A stretch of DNA of 37,062 nucleotides from contig JALGVA010000037.1 in the NCBI GenBank assembly GCA_029820295.1, positions 1 through 37,062 of the forward strand, in the 5' to 3' direction. The stretch's first letter is position 1. The number at the start of each line of letters is the position of its first letter. The notes under the pieces were generated by a model. The model saw nothing but the letters and a program-made list of their open reading frames with translations, was not told the DNA's origin and searched no databases. Shown here piece after piece: positions 34,823 through 37,062 of the stretch. A program made the position numbers and the translations under genes. The stretch is from Candidatus Zipacnadia bacterium (GTDB taxonomy: Bacteria > Armatimonadota > Zipacnadia > Zipacnadales > UBA5352).

Positions 34823-35851
34823 GTGACGTGTGAAGTCGGCGAGGCTGTGCTGCGCGGCGGCGAGGCGATGACCATCCGCGTCATCGAGCCGCCGGCGGGC
34901 GAGTACGCCGAGCGCCTCGGGCACTTCCTCGAGCACAAGGGCGAGGGCACGTTGCGCGACCTCCGCCAGCGCCTGCGCGGGGACTACGTGGCGGACTGTC
35001 TCGATCGCTTCGTGATCGGCGAGATCGGCGGGCGCATCGCGTCGCAGATGTGGTACACGCTGCCCCGTGACCGCATGGACCTCGGGGTCTTCGGCCACGT
35101 CTACACCGAGCCCGAGCATCGCGGGAAGGGCGCGGCCTCGGCCCTGATGGTCGCGCTCATGGACGACCTGAACGCCGGGCCGTGGCAGGCGCTGTTCTGC
35201 GGCGTGGGCGATCCGAGTGCCCAGCGGATCTACGCCCGCCACGGCTTCGCACCCATCCTGCCCGAGCGTGCGCCGGTGGGGCCGCAGGTGTGCATCCGGC
35301 CCGGGGTCGCCGCCGACTTCGCCAAGCTGCAGGAGATCGTCTTCGCGCCCGGACGCCCGACGCACACGCGCCCGGCGCACATGGGTGACCGCGCGCGCGT
35401 GGACAAGCTGCTGCACCAGGCCGACGCCGTGCGCGCGATGGCCCGCCGCTGGCACCGCGTGCACCTGGCGGCGCGCTATCCCGACTTCGTGCCGGCCTGG
35501 CAGGCGCTCGAGGACGGGCGCGGGGCGCTGATGGTGCTCGAGACCGACCGCGGCCACGTGGTGGGCTACGCCTTCGCGCTGGCCGCGGGCTCGGCGTGCG
35601 AAGCAGGGACGAAGGCGCTCGACTTCCTGGTGCATCCGAGCTACCTCGACCGCGCGTCAGGGCTGATCGCGGCGGCCGCCGACCACGCCGCCGCACTGGG
35701 CGCGACGTCGGTACGCTGCTGGCTGGCCGCCAGCGACGAGGCGAAGGTCGCCGCCGTCGAGGCGGCCGGCGGCACGCGCGAACACACCTTCGCGGAGTAC
35801 TGCATGGTCGGCGGCAAGGCGGCCGATCTGCTCGTCTACCGATTACGCTGA
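34823..35851 (+). CDS. Double-GNAT acetyltransferase-like protein
   Basis: A 342-residue protein with an N-terminal GNAT domain (about 15-165), whose acetyl-CoA motif is TEPEHRGKGAASALM followed by RIYARHGF. A degenerate second GNAT half lies at about 170-342 (IRPGVAADFAKLQEIVF, ATSVRCWLAASDEAKVAAVEAAGG). The start is taken at GTG 34823 with GAGGCGAG upstream; ATG 34868 (MTIRVIEPP) is an alternative that matches the domain boundary better. Substrate unknown. It lies 25 nt after the metal ATPase and 24 nt before an ABC permease gene on the same strand, so it belongs to this cluster. Confidence 0.78.
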   Translation: MTCEVGEAVLRGGEAMTIRVIEPPAGEYAERLGHFLEHKGEGTLRDLRQRLRGDYVADCLDRFVIGEIGGRIASQMWYTLPRDRMDLGVFGHVYTEPEHRGKGAASALMVALMDDLNAGPWQALFCGVGDPSAQRIYARHGFAPILPERAPVGPQVCIRPGVAADFAKLQEIVFAPGRPTHTRPAHMGDRARVDKLLHQADAVRAMARRWHRVHLAARYPDFVPAWQALEDGRGALMVLETDRGHVVGYAFALAAGSACEAGTKALDFLVHPSYLDRASGLIAAAADHAAALGATSVRCWLAASDEAKVAAVEAAGGTREHTFAEYCMVGGKAADLLVYRLR

Positions 35852-35875
35852 CGCGTCCACGAGGACCGGGGACCG

Positions 35876-37062
35876 ATGTCGCGACTGTGGCTCAAGCTCT
35901 TCCGGGACATCCGGGCCTACCGCTCCCAGGCCATCGGCATCGCCGTCGTGGTGATGCTGGGCATCTCCATGTACCACAGCTTCTACCTGGCCTTCCGGTC
36001 GATGGGCGCTACCTACCGGTACGCCTACCGCGAGCTGAAGCTGGCCGACTTCACCATCGAGGTGGACACCGCGCCCGAGCAGACGGTGGAGCGGCTGGCC
36101 GCCATCCCGGGCGTCCGTGCCATAGCCGGGCGCATCAAGCGCGAGATCCGCGTCGAGCAGGAGGCCGGGCGGCGCAAGGTGGTGACCGGCCGCATCCTGT
36201 CGGTGCCGGACGCGGGCCGCGCGCAGATCAACAAGCTCATCGTGCTCCAGGGCGCGTACCTCGGCGCGCCCGACCGGCGCGAGGTGCTGCTCGAACGCGG
36301 CTTCGCCGAGGCCCACCACTACCGCCCCGGTGACACCATCCACCCGGTCGTCGATGGCGTGCGGCACAGCTTCACCGTCGTGGGCATCGTCTCGTCGATC
36401 GAGTACCTTTACGTGGTGCGCTCCAAGGACAGCCTCTTCCCCACCCCCGAGAGCTTCGGCGTGATGTGGATGCGCCGCCGCCAGGCCGAGCGCCTCACCG
36501 GCATGTTCGGCCAGATCAACGACATCTCCGTGCTCACCGCGCCCGGCACGCGCGAGCGCATCATGTCCGCCATGTACGCCGACCTGCGCCGCTACGGCGC
36601 GCAACTTCCGGTCCCGCAGGAGCAGCAGCCCAGCCGCAACCTGCTCGACCAGGACCTCGCCGGCCTCGGGCAGTTCGCGGTCATCTTCCCCAGCCTGTTC
36701 ATCGGCGCCGCCGCCCTGACGGTATACAGCATCCTCTCCCGCACCGTCGAGCGCGAGCGCCGGCAGGTGGGCTTCCTGCACGCCTCGGGGCTGCCCGCCT
36801 GGCGCGTGGGGTTGCAGTATCTCGCCCTCGCCGGGCTGATGGGCGTGGCCGGCGTCATCCCCGGTGTGCTGCTCGGCCAGTGGTGGGCGCTGGAAATCAC
36901 CCGACTCTACCTTCAGGAACTCGGCGTCCCCTTCCTGCTGCAGCTCGCCTCCGGCTGGTTCGTGGCGGCAATCGGCGTCGCGGTGACGGCGGCGGTGAGC
37001 CTGCTGGCGGGTCTGAGTCCGTCGCTGGCCGCGGCGCGCATCGCGCCCGCCGACGCCATGCG
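35876..37062 (+). CDS. FtsX/MacB-type ABC transporter permease (3' end outside window)
   Basis: The frame from ATG 35876 (GAGGACCGGGGA upstream) stays open to the window end, giving at least 395 residues. It starts with a short cytoplasmic helix, then a transmembrane helix (about 18-38, AIGIAVVVMLGISMYHSFYLAF). A MacB-like periplasmic core follows (about 45-250; VERLAAIPGVRAIAGRI, YRPGDTIHPVVDG), then the FtsX domain with three hydrophobic segments (about 265-395) and the family terminus PSLAAARIAPADAM. A second FtsX half usually follows, so the gene is cut here. It is the likely membrane partner of the ATPase at 30564 and the adaptor at 29584, although four other genes separate them. Confidence 0.88.
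   Translation, partial: MSRLWLKLFRDIRAYRSQAIGIAVVVMLGISMYHSFYLAFRSMGATYRYAYRELKLADFTIEVDTAPEQTVERLAAIPGVRAIAGRIKREIRVEQEAGRRKVVTGRILSVPDAGRAQINKLIVLQGAYLGAPDRREVLLERGFAEAHHYRPGDTIHPVVDGVRHSFTVVGIVSSIEYLYVVRSKDSLFPTPESFGVMWMRRRQAERLTGMFGQINDISVLTAPGTRERIMSAMYADLRRYGAQLPVPQEQQPSRNLLDQDLAGLGQFAVIFPSLFIGAAALTVYSILSRTVERERRQVGFLHASGLPAWRVGLQYLALAGLMGVAGVIPGVLLGQWWALEITRLYLQELGVPFLLQLASGWFVAAIGVAVTAAVSLLAGLSPSLAAARIAPADAM

Overview
The window is 37 kb of GC-rich bacterial chromosome, and almost every gene reads on the + strand. The organism is probably a member of Armatimonadota. The basis is two H-X9-DG pseudopilins whose N-termini carry the [16 protein letters not shown]-type sequence common in that phylum, together with high GC and several very large secreted carbohydrate-active proteins. 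This placement is an inference from protein style; no rRNA is present to confirm it.

Region 1 (1-13256) is a branched-chain amino acid locus. It holds the 3' end of ilvD, then ilvB, ilvN, ilvC, leuC and leuD, which covers acetolactate synthesis, reduction/isomerisation, dehydration and isopropylmalate isomerisation. leuA, leuB and ilvE are not in view. The pathway genes are separated by unrelated genes: a less GC-rich pair (small membrane protein and lipoprotein) after ilvD; a pentapeptide-repeat-like secreted protein, a 1000-residue LamG/glycosidase-like protein and a small membrane protein between ilvN and ilvC; and a DUF6504-like protein plus a VapBC-type toxin-antitoxin pair between ilvC and leuC. 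Three good sigma-70-like promoters lie between 10215 and 11297. A short ORF rich in Val/Ile/Leu lies just before ilvB and looks like a leader peptide.

Region 2 (13270-18261) is housekeeping: der (ribosome-assembly GTPase), plsY and gpsA (glycerol-3-phosphate acylation and synthesis), an HU-type DNA-binding protein, tRNA-Pro(GGG), and a class III aminotransferase of the putrescine/ornithine type.

Region 3 (18280-27079) concerns the envelope and carbohydrates: a lipoprotein polysaccharide deacetylase, a membrane-anchored protein that may contain a TIM barrel, a xylose-isomerase-like TIM barrel protein overlapping a methyltransferase, a small lipoprotein, and a 1089-residue GH106-like glycosidase.

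Region 4 (27209-28873) holds two tandem pseudopilin paralogues. Their first 60 residues are identical but heavily different at silent positions, and a strong hairpin separates them.

Region 5 (29003-37062) begins with a methyltransferase coupled to a membrane-fusion protein and an ABC ATPase (MacAB/DevBCA type). It continues with a 56-residue membrane protein, a C45-type acyltransferase/peptidase, a P1B-type metal ATPase with an APC motif, a double-GNAT protein, and finally an FtsX/MacB-type permease cut by the window end. The permease is the likely missing partner of the ATPase and adaptor, displaced by about 4.6 kb.

I do not see a clear phage, IS element, CRISPR array or known defence island. 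The best leads are the ilvB leader, the unusual cofactor loop of IlvC, the twin pseudopilins, the hairpin-rich gap after ilvN and the dispersed exporter cluster.
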